Assembly (NCBI RefSeq): GCF_900188395.1
Contig: NZ_FZOB01000003.1
Coordinates: 132,418 to 196,417, forward strand
Direction of reading: 5' to 3'
Source of the DNA: Desulfurobacterium atlanticum
GTDB taxonomy: Bacteria; Aquificota; Aquificia; Desulfurobacteriales; Desulfurobacteriaceae
Length of the DNA stretch: 64,000 nucleotides
A program made the translations under genes and the position numbers. The notes under the pieces were generated by a model, which was not told the origin of the DNA, did no database searches, and saw only the letters and a program-made list of their open reading frames with translations. Each line of letters starts with the position of its first letter. Positions within the stretch are counted from its first letter, which is position 1. Of the stretch, positions 50,935 through 61,375 are shown piece by piece.

Positions 50935-51961
50935 AGATGTTCTTGTTGGTTTTAGTGGAGGTGTTGATAGCTTTTATACCTGCCATCTTTTAAAGGAGAA
51001 GGGTTATAAAGTTTATCCTGTTCTTTTCAGGTTTTCAGGAAAGGAGAATCTTGAAAAGGCAAAGTATTATGCTGAGAAACTGGGACTTAAGTTAAGCATT
51101 ATAGATTACAGAGAGTTGTTTTATGAGAAAGTAATAAAGCCTTTTATAGAATACTATAGAAACGGCTTAACACCAAATCCTTGCGTCGTTTGTAATAGGG
51201 ATATGAAGATAAAAATGCTCTACAATCTTTCAGAAGAACTTGGGATAAAAAATATTGCCACGGGACATTACGCAAGGACTGAATTTTCAGAAGATTTTCA
51301 AAAAAAACTTATTTTCAGGGGAGTTGAAAAAGGAAAAGAACAATCTTATTTCCTGGCAACAATTTTGCCGGAATTTATAGAAAAGTTAATTTTTCCACTT
51401 GGAGAGTTTACAAAGAAAGAGGTAATTGAGAAGGCAAAAGCTCTCGGATATCAATTTTTGTCAGAGAGTCAGGATATTTGTTTTCTTGAAGATGATATTG
51501 AAACCTTTTTAAGCCGCTACATCAAGCCGAAGAAAGGAAAGTTCGTTTTAACTTCAGGAGAAGAGGTAGGCTCGTTTTCAGCAATTTTTAAATACACTGT
51601 TGGCCAAAGGAGAGGTCTTGGAATTTCCTATAAATATCCTCTCTATGTTCTTTCTATTCTTCCTGAAAAAAATGTGATAGTGGTAGGTTCTAAAGATGAA
51701 CTTCAAAAAAACTCTCTTTATATAAAGGATATTGTGCTTCATGTTCCATATGGGGAAATAGATTGGAACTGTGTTGATATCCAGATTAGATACAGGGGCA
51801 AAATAGCAAGGATTGAGAGAATAGAAGTGTTGAAAAATGGTATATTTTTTGTAAAATTACACGCGAGTTTAGATGCACCTACTCCAGGGCAGGTGTGTGC
51901 CTTTTATTTTAAAGACACACTCCTTGGAGGAGGAGAGATAACTACACTTGAGAGGGGTTAG
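50924..51961 (+). CDS. mnmA: tRNA-uridine 2-sulfurtransferase MnmA
   Basis: 345 residues, slightly short for the family, from a TTG start with a GAGGAA site inside the end of the reverse gyrase gene (11-base overlap). PP-loop VLVGFSGGVDSFYTCHLL, catalytic Cys pair in NPCVVCNRDMK and SQDICFLEDD, ATGHYAR, GKEQSYFLATI, and C-terminal GQRRGLGIS and DAPTPGQVCAFY. It thiolates U34 of tRNA-Lys, -Glu and -Gln, working with MnmG (24.7 kb). Confidence 0.94.
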   Translation: MTGKDVLVGFSGGVDSFYTCHLLKEKGYKVYPVLFRFSGKENLEKAKYYAEKLGLKLSIIDYRELFYEKVIKPFIEYYRNGLTPNPCVVCNRDMKIKMLYNLSEELGIKNIATGHYARTEFSEDFQKKLIFRGVEKGKEQSYFLATILPEFIEKLIFPLGEFTKKEVIEKAKALGYQFLSESQDICFLEDDIETFLSRYIKPKKGKFVLTSGEEVGSFSAIFKYTVGQRRGLGISYKYPLYVLSILPEKNVIVVGSKDELQKNSLYIKDIVLHVPYGEIDWNCVDIQIRYRGKIARIERIEVLKNGIFFVKLHASLDAPTPGQVCAFYFKDTLLGGGEITTLERG

Positions 51962-51964
51962 GCT

Positions 51965-52402
51965 ATGGAAGGAAATATTGTAAGTCTTAACGGAACCGTC
52001 ATTATTCAGATGGTTAACTTCCTTGTTTTTATGGTGGTTATGGATAAGGTGCTGTTTAAGCCTATGATCACCCATCTTGCGAAAAGAGAAGAGGAGTTGA
52101 AGCTTTTGAGCATTGAAGCTGAGGAGCTTCGTAAAGCTGCTGAGAAATTTCTCCAGGAGTATGAGGCTATCATTGCCGAAGCAAAAAGGAAGGCGAAAGA
52201 GCTTCTTGATGCCGCTTTAAGAGAAGCTAAAGAGGAGAAGGATAAAATCATTGCTCAGGCTCAAGAAGAGATGCAGCAGAGAATTGAGAAAGCCAGAGCG
52301 GAAATCTGGGCTTCTTTTGAAGAAGAAAAAGCAAAGCTTGAAGAAAGAGTTGATGAGATTGCAAACGAAATTGTTGAAAAACTGCTTAAGAAAGCTGCAT
52401 AA
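51965..52402 (+). CDS. atpF': ATP synthase subunit b'
   Basis: 145 residues. One N-terminal TM helix (VIIQMVNFLVFMVVMDKVLF) with the KPMITHLAKREEEL turn, then a long charged coiled coil rich in Ala, Glu and Lys. With the next gene (b) it forms a heterodimeric peripheral stalk, as in Aquificota and photosynthetic bacteria. It is 3 bases after mnmA, so it is probably co-transcribed with it. Confidence 0.88.
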   Translation: MEGNIVSLNGTVIIQMVNFLVFMVVMDKVLFKPMITHLAKREEELKLLSIEAEELRKAAEKFLQEYEAIIAEAKRKAKELLDAALREAKEEKDKIIAQAQEEMQQRIEKARAEIWASFEEEKAKLEERVDEIANEIVEKLLKKAA

Positions 52403-52413
52403 GGGGGTTTTTA

Positions 52414-52896
52414 ATGGCATCAGAACTTCTCTGGAAAACGATAAACACCATAATTCTTGTAGCGATCTTTTACAAGCTTCTTAAAAAACCTATATCCAAT
52501 ATGTTGACAAACGGAGTTAACTCTGTAGCTAACCGCTACGAAGGTGCTCAACGGGAGAAGGAAGAAGCTCTTGAGCTTTTAAAGGAAGCGGAGAAAAAGG
52601 CTAAAGAAGCAAAGCAGGAAGCAGAGGATATTGTGAAGCACGCAGAAGAGGTAGCTCAAAGACAGAAGGAACAGATAATAAAAGAAGCTCAGGAGATAGC
52701 TAACAGGATTAGGGCAGAGGCTGATGAAGCAATACAAAGGGAAGTTATAAAAGCAAGAAAAGAGCTTCAAAAGTATGCTGCTGAGAAGGCTATTGAACTT
52801 GCGCAGGAAAAGTTAAAAGGAAAAGTTGATGAGGAATTTAACAAAAAGATTATCAAGACAAGCCTTTCCCAAATCGCTAAGGAGGGAGTGCTTTGA
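52414..52896 (+). CDS. atpF: ATP synthase subunit b
   Basis: 160 residues. The N-terminal TM segment (ELLWKTINTIILVAIFYKLLKKPI) is followed by a continuous coiled coil (EALELLKEAEKKAKEAKQEAEDIV...). Together with b' it makes the peripheral stalk. Its stop overlaps the delta gene start by 4 bases. Confidence 0.9.
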   Translation: MASELLWKTINTIILVAIFYKLLKKPISNMLTNGVNSVANRYEGAQREKEEALELLKEAEKKAKEAKQEAEDIVKHAEEVAQRQKEQIIKEAQEIANRIRAEADEAIQREVIKARKELQKYAAEKAIELAQEKLKGKVDEEFNKKIIKTSLSQIAKEGVL

Positions 52897-53426
52897 GAGT
52901 GGATGTTAGGAAAGCAAAAAAATATGCTAAGGAACTTGTGAATAAACTTGCAAAAGAAGAGCTTGAAGAAGTTCATGAGGAGCTTTACGAAGTAGTATCT
53001 CTTTTTGATGAGAAAGCTATAAAGTATCTTTCAAGTCCAGCGGTTGATAAGAAAGAAAAATTTGATTTTGTTAAAAAGATTCTTGATAAGCTTGATATCA
53101 CTATTGAACTTAAAGAAGTTCTCCTTGAAATGGCAGAAAAAGGAGATTTCCATCTTATAAAGGTTGTTGAGCAAGAGTTTAAAAAGTATGTTGACTTTAT
53201 TTTGGGAAGAGTTCAGGCGGAGCTTATAAGCACAACAAATCTTGATAAAGAAACATTGAAGTTTGTTAAAGAACAGGTGGAAAAAATCTCAGGTAAAAAA
53301 GTTGGTCTTAATGTTACTATTGATCCTTCTATTATAGGTGGATTTATAGTTAAAGTTGGGGATAGAGTAATAGACGCTTCCATTAAAACACAGCTTGAAA
53401 CTATTAAAAGAGAACTTGCAGAATAA
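52893..53426 (+). CDS. atpH: ATP synthase subunit delta
   Basis: 177 residues from a TTG start. An N-terminal helical bundle ([35 protein letters not shown]) and the C-terminal signature [41 protein letters not shown] are typical of OSCP/delta. It fixes the peripheral stalk to the alpha subunits. Confidence 0.93.
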   Translation: MRVDVRKAKKYAKELVNKLAKEELEEVHEELYEVVSLFDEKAIKYLSSPAVDKKEKFDFVKKILDKLDITIELKEVLLEMAEKGDFHLIKVVEQEFKKYVDFILGRVQAELISTTNLDKETLKFVKEQVEKISGKKVGLNVTIDPSIIGGFIVKVGDRVIDASIKTQLETIKRELAE

Positions 53427-53443
53427 TAGAGAGAGGTGAAGGG

Positions 53444-54952
53444 ATGCAGGTGAGGTCTGAAGAAGTTTTAGAACTGATTAAGAAACAGATAGAAGAGTTT
53501 GAATACTCAATAAAATTTGAAGAGACAGGAATAGTAATAAAAGTTGGTGATGGTGTAGCAAGAGTTTATGGACTTGAAGATGTTGAGTATGGTGAAGTTG
53601 TTGAATTTGAGGATGGAACTGAAGGGGTTGCATTCAACCTTGAAGAGGACAACGTCGGTATAGTTCTTCTTGGAGAAGGAAAAGGTATTGTAGAAGGCGG
53701 AAAAGTTAAAAGAACGGGAAGAATTCTTGATGTTCCTGTTGGTGATGCACTTATAGGTAGAGTTGTTGATGCTCTTGGTAATCCTATAGATGGAAAAGGG
53801 CCAATTGATTATGCAGAAAGAAGAGCTGTTGAGAGGATTGCTCCTGGAATTGTTACAAGGAAGCCTGTTCATGAACCGCTACAGACAGGTATTAAAGCTA
53901 TTGATGCTCTCATTCCTATCGGTAGAGGTCAGAGGGAACTTATTATCGGTGATAGGCAGACAGGTAAAACTACAGTTGCTATAGATACTATTCTTAATCA
54001 GAAAAGGGAAAACGTTATCTGTGTTTATTGTGCTGTAGGGCAGAAAAGGTCCACGGTTGCTCAGACTATAGAGCTTTTAAGAAGGCTTGGAGCTTTAGAT
54101 TATACTATTGTTGTATCTGCTACTGCTTCTGAACCAGCAGCACTTCAGTATATTGCTCCTTTTGCTGCTGTTACAATTGCTGAATACTTTAGAGATACAG
54201 GAAGAGCAGCTCTTATCATTTATGATGACCTTTCAAAACAGGCTGTGGCTTACAGGGAGATGTCACTTCTCTTGAGACGTCCTCCTGGACGTGAAGCTTA
54301 TCCTGGCGATGTTTTCTATCTTCATTCAAGGCTTCTTGAAAGGGCTGCAAAACTTAATGATAAGCTTGGTGCAGGTTCTCTTACAGCTCTTCCGATTGTT
54401 GAAACAAAAGCAGGTGATATTTCTGCTTACATTCCAACAAATGTAATTTCTATTACAGATGGACAGATTTTCCTTGAAACAAACCTTTTCTATAAAGGGC
54501 AAAGACCTGCTATTAACGTTGGTCTTTCTGTATCAAGGGTTGGTGGTGCAGCTCAGATAAAGGCTATGAAACAGGTTGCTGGAAAGCTTCGTCTTGAGCT
54601 TGCAAGGTATAGAGAGCTTGAAGCTTTCTCTCAGTTTGCATCTGACCTTGACCCTGCTACAAGGGCTCAACTTGAACGTGGTAGAAGAATGATGGAACTT
54701 TTAAAGCAGCCACCATACAATCCTATTCCGGTTGAAAAGCAGATAGTTGCTTTCTTTGCTGCAATTAATGGTTACATTGATGATATCCCAGTTGAAAGTA
54801 TTACTAAGTTTGAAAGAGAACTTTACGCGTTTATGGATGCTGAGTGTCCGGAGATCCTGAATGAGATTCTTGAGAAGAAGAAGATAGACGAGGAGCTTGA
54901 GAAGAAACTCCATGAAGCTATAAAGAGGTTTAAAGAGACTTTTGAAGTCTAA
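53444..54952 (+). CDS. atpA: ATP synthase subunit alpha
   Basis: 502 residues, normal length. [27 protein letters not shown] at the N-terminus, Walker [70 protein letters not shown], and the family signature [17 protein letters not shown]. It carries the non-catalytic nucleotide sites of F1. Confidence 0.97.
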   Translation: MQVRSEEVLELIKKQIEEFEYSIKFEETGIVIKVGDGVARVYGLEDVEYGEVVEFEDGTEGVAFNLEEDNVGIVLLGEGKGIVEGGKVKRTGRILDVPVGDALIGRVVDALGNPIDGKGPIDYAERRAVERIAPGIVTRKPVHEPLQTGIKAIDALIPIGRGQRELIIGDRQTGKTTVAIDTILNQKRENVICVYCAVGQKRSTVAQTIELLRRLGALDYTIVVSATASEPAALQYIAPFAAVTIAEYFRDTGRAALIIYDDLSKQAVAYREMSLLLRRPPGREAYPGDVFYLHSRLLERAAKLNDKLGAGSLTALPIVETKAGDISAYIPTNVISITDGQIFLETNLFYKGQRPAINVGLSVSRVGGAAQIKAMKQVAGKLRLELARYRELEAFSQFASDLDPATRAQLERGRRMMELLKQPPYNPIPVEKQIVAFFAAINGYIDDIPVESITKFERELYAFMDAECPEILNEILEKKKIDEELEKKLHEAIKRFKETFEV

Positions 54953-54967
54953 TGAGAGGGTATAACA

Positions 54968-57288
<2,321 letters not shown>

Positions 57289-57302
57289 GAAGGAGCTGAT
57301 TG

Positions 57303-57731
57303 ATGGCTGTTAAGAAAGGTTTACATACAGTTGATTTAAAAATAGCATCTTTAACAGGTAAGCATTTTGGTGGTAAAGCAAAAGAAGTTTATGTAGATAT
57401 GGATGATTCAATGATAGGTGTTTTACCTGCCCATCAACCTGAATTTTACAAGTTTAATGCTGCTTCAGTTTCTTTTATTAACGAGAATGGAGAAGAAGAA
57501 AAGTATTATGTTTATGACGGATTTCTTGAGATAGAGCAGGATCAGGTTCTTGTTGCTGTAAAAGATATTTATAAACCTGGTGAAATTACTGTTGATGAAG
57601 TAAAAGAAGAGATAAAGTCTATGGAAAAAGAGATAGAATCTCTTCCTGAGGAAGAGGTTGATAAAAAAAGAAAGCTTGAAGAAGAACTTGAGAAGAAAAA
57701 GGTGTTACTTCAAAAGTTGATGTTTTCTTAA
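57303..57731 (+). CDS. atpC: ATP synthase subunit epsilon
   Basis: 142 residues from ATG 57303 (AAGGAG site); an adjacent TTG at 57300 is less likely. N-terminal beta sandwich (LHTVDLKIASLTGKHFGGKAKEVYVDMDDSMIGVLPAHQPEF) and a C-terminal helical hairpin, extended and rich in Glu and Lys. Last gene of the ATP synthase set, with a terminator directly after. Genes for a and c (atpB, atpE) are not in this cluster. Confidence 0.92.
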   Translation: MAVKKGLHTVDLKIASLTGKHFGGKAKEVYVDMDDSMIGVLPAHQPEFYKFNAASVSFINENGEEEKYYVYDGFLEIEQDQVLVAVKDIYKPGEITVDEVKEEIKSMEKEIESLPEEEVDKKRKLEEELEKKKVLLQKLMFS

Positions 57732-57751
57732 AATTGTAGATGAGATTTTAA

Positions 57752-57779
57752 AAGCCCCTCTCAAGAGGGGCTTTTTTTA
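57752..57779 (+). terminator. Intrinsic terminator of the ATP synthase operon
   Basis: AAGCCCCTCT / AGAGGGGCTT, a 10-base perfect stem with a two-base loop, followed by seven T. Confidence 0.93.
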
Positions 57780-57851
57780 TATATGGTTGTTTTGTTTACT
57801 TTTAAGATGTAGAATAAAATAAACAGTTTTTATATATAAACGAGGAAGGGT

Positions 57852-58259
57852 ATGTTTCATCTTCTTTTTGTCTATGGAACATTAATGTCTGGTTTCTCTG
57901 CTAACATTTTTCTTTCAGATACAAGTTTTGTAGGTTATGGAATTCTCTATGGCGGAAAATTAGTGCATTTAAAGGAGGGGTATCCAGCTGTTGTTGAAGG
58001 AAATGGAAGAGTTTTTGGAGAGGTTTATCAGGTAGATTATTCTACACTTAAGGCTATTGATTTTTTTGAAGAATTTTTTGAAGATTTTCCCAGTCATAGT
58101 TTATATTTGAGGGTTAAAAAGCCTGTTAAATTACTTCCTTACAATGATTTTGTTGATGCATGGGTTTATTTTTTAAATTCCTCTTTGGTATCCATTGATT
58201 ATATGGAAATTCTCTCAGGTAATTGGCGAGAGTTTCTTAAGAAATTTTTAATGATATAA
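57852..58259 (+). CDS. Gamma-glutamylcyclotransferase (AIG2/GGCT-like) family protein
   Basis: 135 residues. The N-terminal signature FVYGTLMSGFSANIFL, a GYGILYGGKLVHLKEGYPAVVEG segment and VFGEVYQVD fit the GGCT/AIG2 fold. The Glu of IDFFEEF is a candidate for the catalytic acid. Such enzymes release 5-oxoproline from gamma-glutamyl amines or peptides. In context with the GCS2-type ligase and GGT at 13.5-16.1 kb it may belong to gamma-glutamyl turnover (inference). The SD is GAGGAAGG. Confidence 0.82.
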   Translation: MFHLLFVYGTLMSGFSANIFLSDTSFVGYGILYGGKLVHLKEGYPAVVEGNGRVFGEVYQVDYSTLKAIDFFEEFFEDFPSHSLYLRVKKPVKLLPYNDFVDAWVYFLNSSLVSIDYMEILSGNWREFLKKFLMI

Positions 58260-58284
58260 TAACAAGATATAATTAGAGGTTTTT

Positions 58285-58785
58285 ATGTTTGGTTTTCTGA
58301 AGAATTTTTTCCAGTCGGAAAATAGAGATGCTGTAAAAACGATATCGGATCTTCTGGAAAAGCGTTCTAAAGAGATAGAAACTGGTGAATGGATTGCTCA
58401 TGCTATTGTTTCTGCTGATGGGTTGACCGTTTATTCAAAGGTAAAAAATAAACACTATAATGTTGATAGATTATTTCCTTATGGTGTAAAAATTTTTGAT
58501 ACTGTTGCCAAGTTTCATGAAAAGTCCAAAGCATCTCTGAAAGATAATATTTTTAAGCAGCCTGAGGTTGTTGTTTATAGAACGGAATCTATGGAAGAAG
58601 TGTTTATATTAAAAAACAGGAGTGCTGGGCTTGATATATATCTTATATGGATTTGTGATCCGACTCTTACCTCTGCTGGATTTTCCACAGATAAAATGAT
58701 GGTAAAGCTTTCTTCATGGCTTAAAGACGTTTCGGTGGAACTTAGAAAGATGATAGAGAGAAGGAAAGAAAAATATGAAACTTGA
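58285..58785 (+). CDS. Unknown protein, possible roadblock/LC7-like fold
   Basis: 166 residues. I recognise no named family. The central part (WIAHAIVSADGLTVYSKVKN...) resembles the beta core of roadblock/LC7 (MglB-like) domains, and a long C-terminal charged helix follows (SSWLKDVSVELRKMIERRKEK). It overlaps the next gene by 11 bases; that gene also has a roadblock-like part, so the two products probably work together. No small GTPase (MglA-type) gene is adjacent. Confidence 0.5.
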   Translation: MFGFLKNFFQSENRDAVKTISDLLEKRSKEIETGEWIAHAIVSADGLTVYSKVKNKHYNVDRLFPYGVKIFDTVAKFHEKSKASLKDNIFKQPEVVVYRTESMEEVFILKNRSAGLDIYLIWICDPTLTSAGFSTDKMMVKLSSWLKDVSVELRKMIERRKEKYET

Positions 58786-59500
58786 AGAGATTCTTTTTGG
58801 CCTTATAGGAACAGGAGGTTGCTGGAAAGTTTTTTTAAAGACAGGTGAGGGAGAAGGTAGCATTTACATTCATAACGGAAATATAATTAGAGTTGAGTAT
58901 AAGAATGCTTCTTCTGAGCTCAAAGGAGAAGACGCTCTAAAGACAATTATTAAAAATTCTCCTATTGTGAAAAGTGTTGATTTACAGCCATGTAAGCAAA
59001 AGGTAGAAAAAAATATAGATTGTGATTTTTCTCTTTTAATGTCTCTTTTTGAACAGTTTAAAATGGAAGAAGATGCTTTGGAAGCTATTTCAGAAATAGA
59101 AACAAATATTCAAAATGTTTATGAACAGATAATAGTTGATTCTGAAAAATTTAAGGAGGTTCTTGAGGTTTGCTCAAATATATTTTCTGAAGGTTCTATG
59201 GATGTTCTTCTTTTCTTTGATAAAAACGGTGTTCTTAAAATAGAAGGTGTTATGAAAGATGCTGATATTGATTTTAGGGAGGGATTTTCAGTTTTTGTAA
59301 ATGCAGCAAAGGAGGTTTGTAAAGATTCCGAATATATAGAAATTATCTCAAATATTGGAGAGAAATTTATTTACGGACTTTACAATTTAAAACTTGAAGC
59401 AGGGCTTGTTGCAGTTTTTGATATTATAGAAAAAGCAAATTTTGAACTTGATCAGGATCTTATAAGAGAAGCTTTTGAAAATGTTTTTAAAAAACTTTAG
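58775..59500 (+). CDS. DUF4388-like plus roadblock-like protein, function unknown
   Basis: 241 residues. The N-terminus (LFGLIGTGGCWKVFLKTGEGEGSIYIHNGNIIRVEYKN, then GEDALKTI) is like the DUF4388/PATAN domain found in gliding and signalling proteins. The C-terminal half (EVLEVCSNIFSEGSMDVLLFFDKNGVLKIEG...LYNLKLEAGLVAVFDI) suggests a roadblock/LC7 fold. Translationally coupled to the preceding gene by an 11-base overlap and only 10 bases before fbp. A role as GTPase regulator or scaffold is possible but unproven. Confidence 0.5.
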   Translation: MKLEEILFGLIGTGGCWKVFLKTGEGEGSIYIHNGNIIRVEYKNASSELKGEDALKTIIKNSPIVKSVDLQPCKQKVEKNIDCDFSLLMSLFEQFKMEEDALEAISEIETNIQNVYEQIIVDSEKFKEVLEVCSNIFSEGSMDVLLFFDKNGVLKIEGVMKDADIDFREGFSVFVNAAKEVCKDSEYIEIISNIGEKFIYGLYNLKLEAGLVAVFDIIEKANFELDQDLIREAFENVFKKL

Positions 59501-59510
59501 GAGGTGACAG

Positions 59511-60443
59511 GTGATACCTTTAATAACATATCTTTTTCAGAAAGCTGTGGAAAATCCGTTGATAGATGATGATCTTGTTCTTATAATAGGAGAAATAACT
59601 TCAGCCACAAAAACAATTGCAGGAAAAGTAAGAAAAGCAGCTCTTCTTGATATTCTTGGTTCTGCTGAGAAAGTTAATGTTCAGGGAGAGGTTGTTCAAA
59701 AACTTGATGAACTTGCAAACAGTATTATTACTGATACCCTTAAATGTACCGGAAAAGCCTGTATGCTTGCTTCTGAAGAAGTAGAGGATTGTCTTATTCT
59801 TTCAGATACAGGTTATTCTATCGCTTTTGATCCTCTTGATGGTTCTTCAAATATTGATGTTAATGTCAGTATAGGGACGATTTTTTCCATTCATAAAGGG
59901 GATATAAAAAAACCTGGTAAAGAACAGATAGCTGCTGGATATGTGATATATGGGCCAAGCACTATGTTAGTTCTTGCGCTTCCCGGGTTTGTTTCTGTTT
60001 TTATTCTTGACCCTGAAAGTGGAAACTTTATTCTTGTTGAGGATAACTTTAAAATGCCTGAAAAGGGGAAAATTTATTCAATTAACGAGGCTAACTATAA
60101 CAAATGGGTGGATGATGGCTTAAGAAAATTTATAGATAGCTTAAAAGAGGAGAAGTATACTTTAAGATATGTCGGTTCAATGGTTGCCGATGTTCACAGG
60201 ACCCTTTTTAAAGGGGGAATTTTTATATATCCTGCAGATGTTAAAAATAGAAATGGTAAGTTAAGGCTTCTTTATGAAGCAAGTCCTATGGCTTTTATAA
60301 TTGAAAATGCTGGCGGTCTTGCAACCACAGGAGAAAAACCGATACTTGAGGTTGTTCCTGAAAAACTTCATCAGCGAGTTCCTGTTATTCTTGGCAGTAA
60401 ATATGAAGTTGGAAAATGTATTGAATATTTAAAAAACGGATAG
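59511..60443 (+). CDS. fbp: Fructose-1,6-bisphosphatase class I
   Basis: 310 residues from a GTG with GGAGGTGA upstream. Class I motifs are VQGEVVQKLDELAN, ASEEVED, the metal-binding IAFDPLDGSSNIDVNVSIGTIFSI, LRYVGSMVADVHRTLFKGGIFIYPAD, KLRLLYEASPMAFIIENAGG. It hydrolyses fructose 1,6-bisphosphate in gluconeogenesis. Many thermophilic autotrophs use the bifunctional class V aldolase/phosphatase instead, so a class I enzyme is of note. Confidence 0.94.
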   Translation: MIPLITYLFQKAVENPLIDDDLVLIIGEITSATKTIAGKVRKAALLDILGSAEKVNVQGEVVQKLDELANSIITDTLKCTGKACMLASEEVEDCLILSDTGYSIAFDPLDGSSNIDVNVSIGTIFSIHKGDIKKPGKEQIAAGYVIYGPSTMLVLALPGFVSVFILDPESGNFILVEDNFKMPEKGKIYSINEANYNKWVDDGLRKFIDSLKEEKYTLRYVGSMVADVHRTLFKGGIFIYPADVKNRNGKLRLLYEASPMAFIIENAGGLATTGEKPILEVVPEKLHQRVPVILGSKYEVGKCIEYLKNG

Positions 60444-60448
60444 ATAAC

Positions 60449-61375
60449 TTGGAAACGGTAGCTATTGTAGATATTGGCTCTAACACTGTAAAACTTGCAG
60501 TTTACAAGGTGGATTTTAAAAAGAAGAAGTTTAAACAGATATTTAAGGAGTCGGCTTATATTCGGCTTCTTGATTGTGTTGATAATGATGGTTATTTAAC
60601 TGAAGAAGGCTTTATAAAAGCACGGGTTGCTCTTGAGTCTTTTAAAGACAGATTGTTTTATTTTAAACCTTCTTGTGTTATAGCTTTTGGAACGTATGTA
60701 TTAAGAGTGATAAAAAATCGCGAGCAGTTTCTTTCTAAAATGGCAGATCTTTTTGAAATAGAAGTTCTTTCAGGTAAAGAGGAAGCCTACTATTCTACTC
60801 TTGGGGCTTTGCTTGATATAAAGCAGAAATGTTTTTTAACTTTTGATATAGGTGGCGGGAGTCTTGAAGTGTGCAAAATTAAAGACAGGCAAATAAAATG
60901 TTGCAAAAGCTATCCACTTGGAACTCTTGAGTTTAAAGATTGCGTTGATGGAAATTCCTACAATATTTTGTGTGTAGAAGAGAAAGTGGAGAAATACGTA
61001 AAGAAAGATAAAAATATTTTTGGGGAATCGGAAAAACTTGTTGGTATAGGTGGGAGTATCAGAGCTATAAAAAAAATTACAGGAAAGCGAAAAATAAAGA
61101 AGAAACTTTTAAAGCAAATAATAAAGGAAATTCAGGAGACTTCTCCTATTAGGTTGACAGAAAAGTATAAAATTCCAATAGAAAGGACAAAAACAGTTTT
61201 GGTGGCAGCGGTGGTTGGACTTAAACTTATGAATATATTTAAATCTAAGGAACTGTTAATTTCAAAGTACAGTATAAGAGAAGGTATTCTTTATGAAAAG
61301 GTGGTGAAAAATGGGGAAAACGGCAGATCTTGCCAGTCCAAAACTTCTAATAAACAGGGAGTTGAGCTGGCTTGA
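60449..61375 (+). CDS. ppx: Ppx/GppA family exopolyphosphatase
   Basis: 308 residues from a TTG start with a weak ribosome site. ASKHA fold: VAIVDIGSNTVKLAVYKVD, AFGTYVLR, VLSGKEEAYYSTLGA, LTFDIGGGSLEVCKI, and LVGIGGSIRAIKKI. The length is that of short Ppx proteins lacking the C-terminal HD domain. It degrades polyphosphate or (p)ppGpp. It overlaps ppk by 65 bases, which couples breakdown and synthesis. Confidence 0.88.
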   Translation: METVAIVDIGSNTVKLAVYKVDFKKKKFKQIFKESAYIRLLDCVDNDGYLTEEGFIKARVALESFKDRLFYFKPSCVIAFGTYVLRVIKNREQFLSKMADLFEIEVLSGKEEAYYSTLGALLDIKQKCFLTFDIGGGSLEVCKIKDRQIKCCKSYPLGTLEFKDCVDGNSYNILCVEEKVEKYVKKDKNIFGESEKLVGIGGSIRAIKKITGKRKIKKKLLKQIIKEIQETSPIRLTEKYKIPIERTKTVLVAAVVGLKLMNIFKSKELLISKYSIREGILYEKVVKNGENGRSCQSKTSNKQGVELA

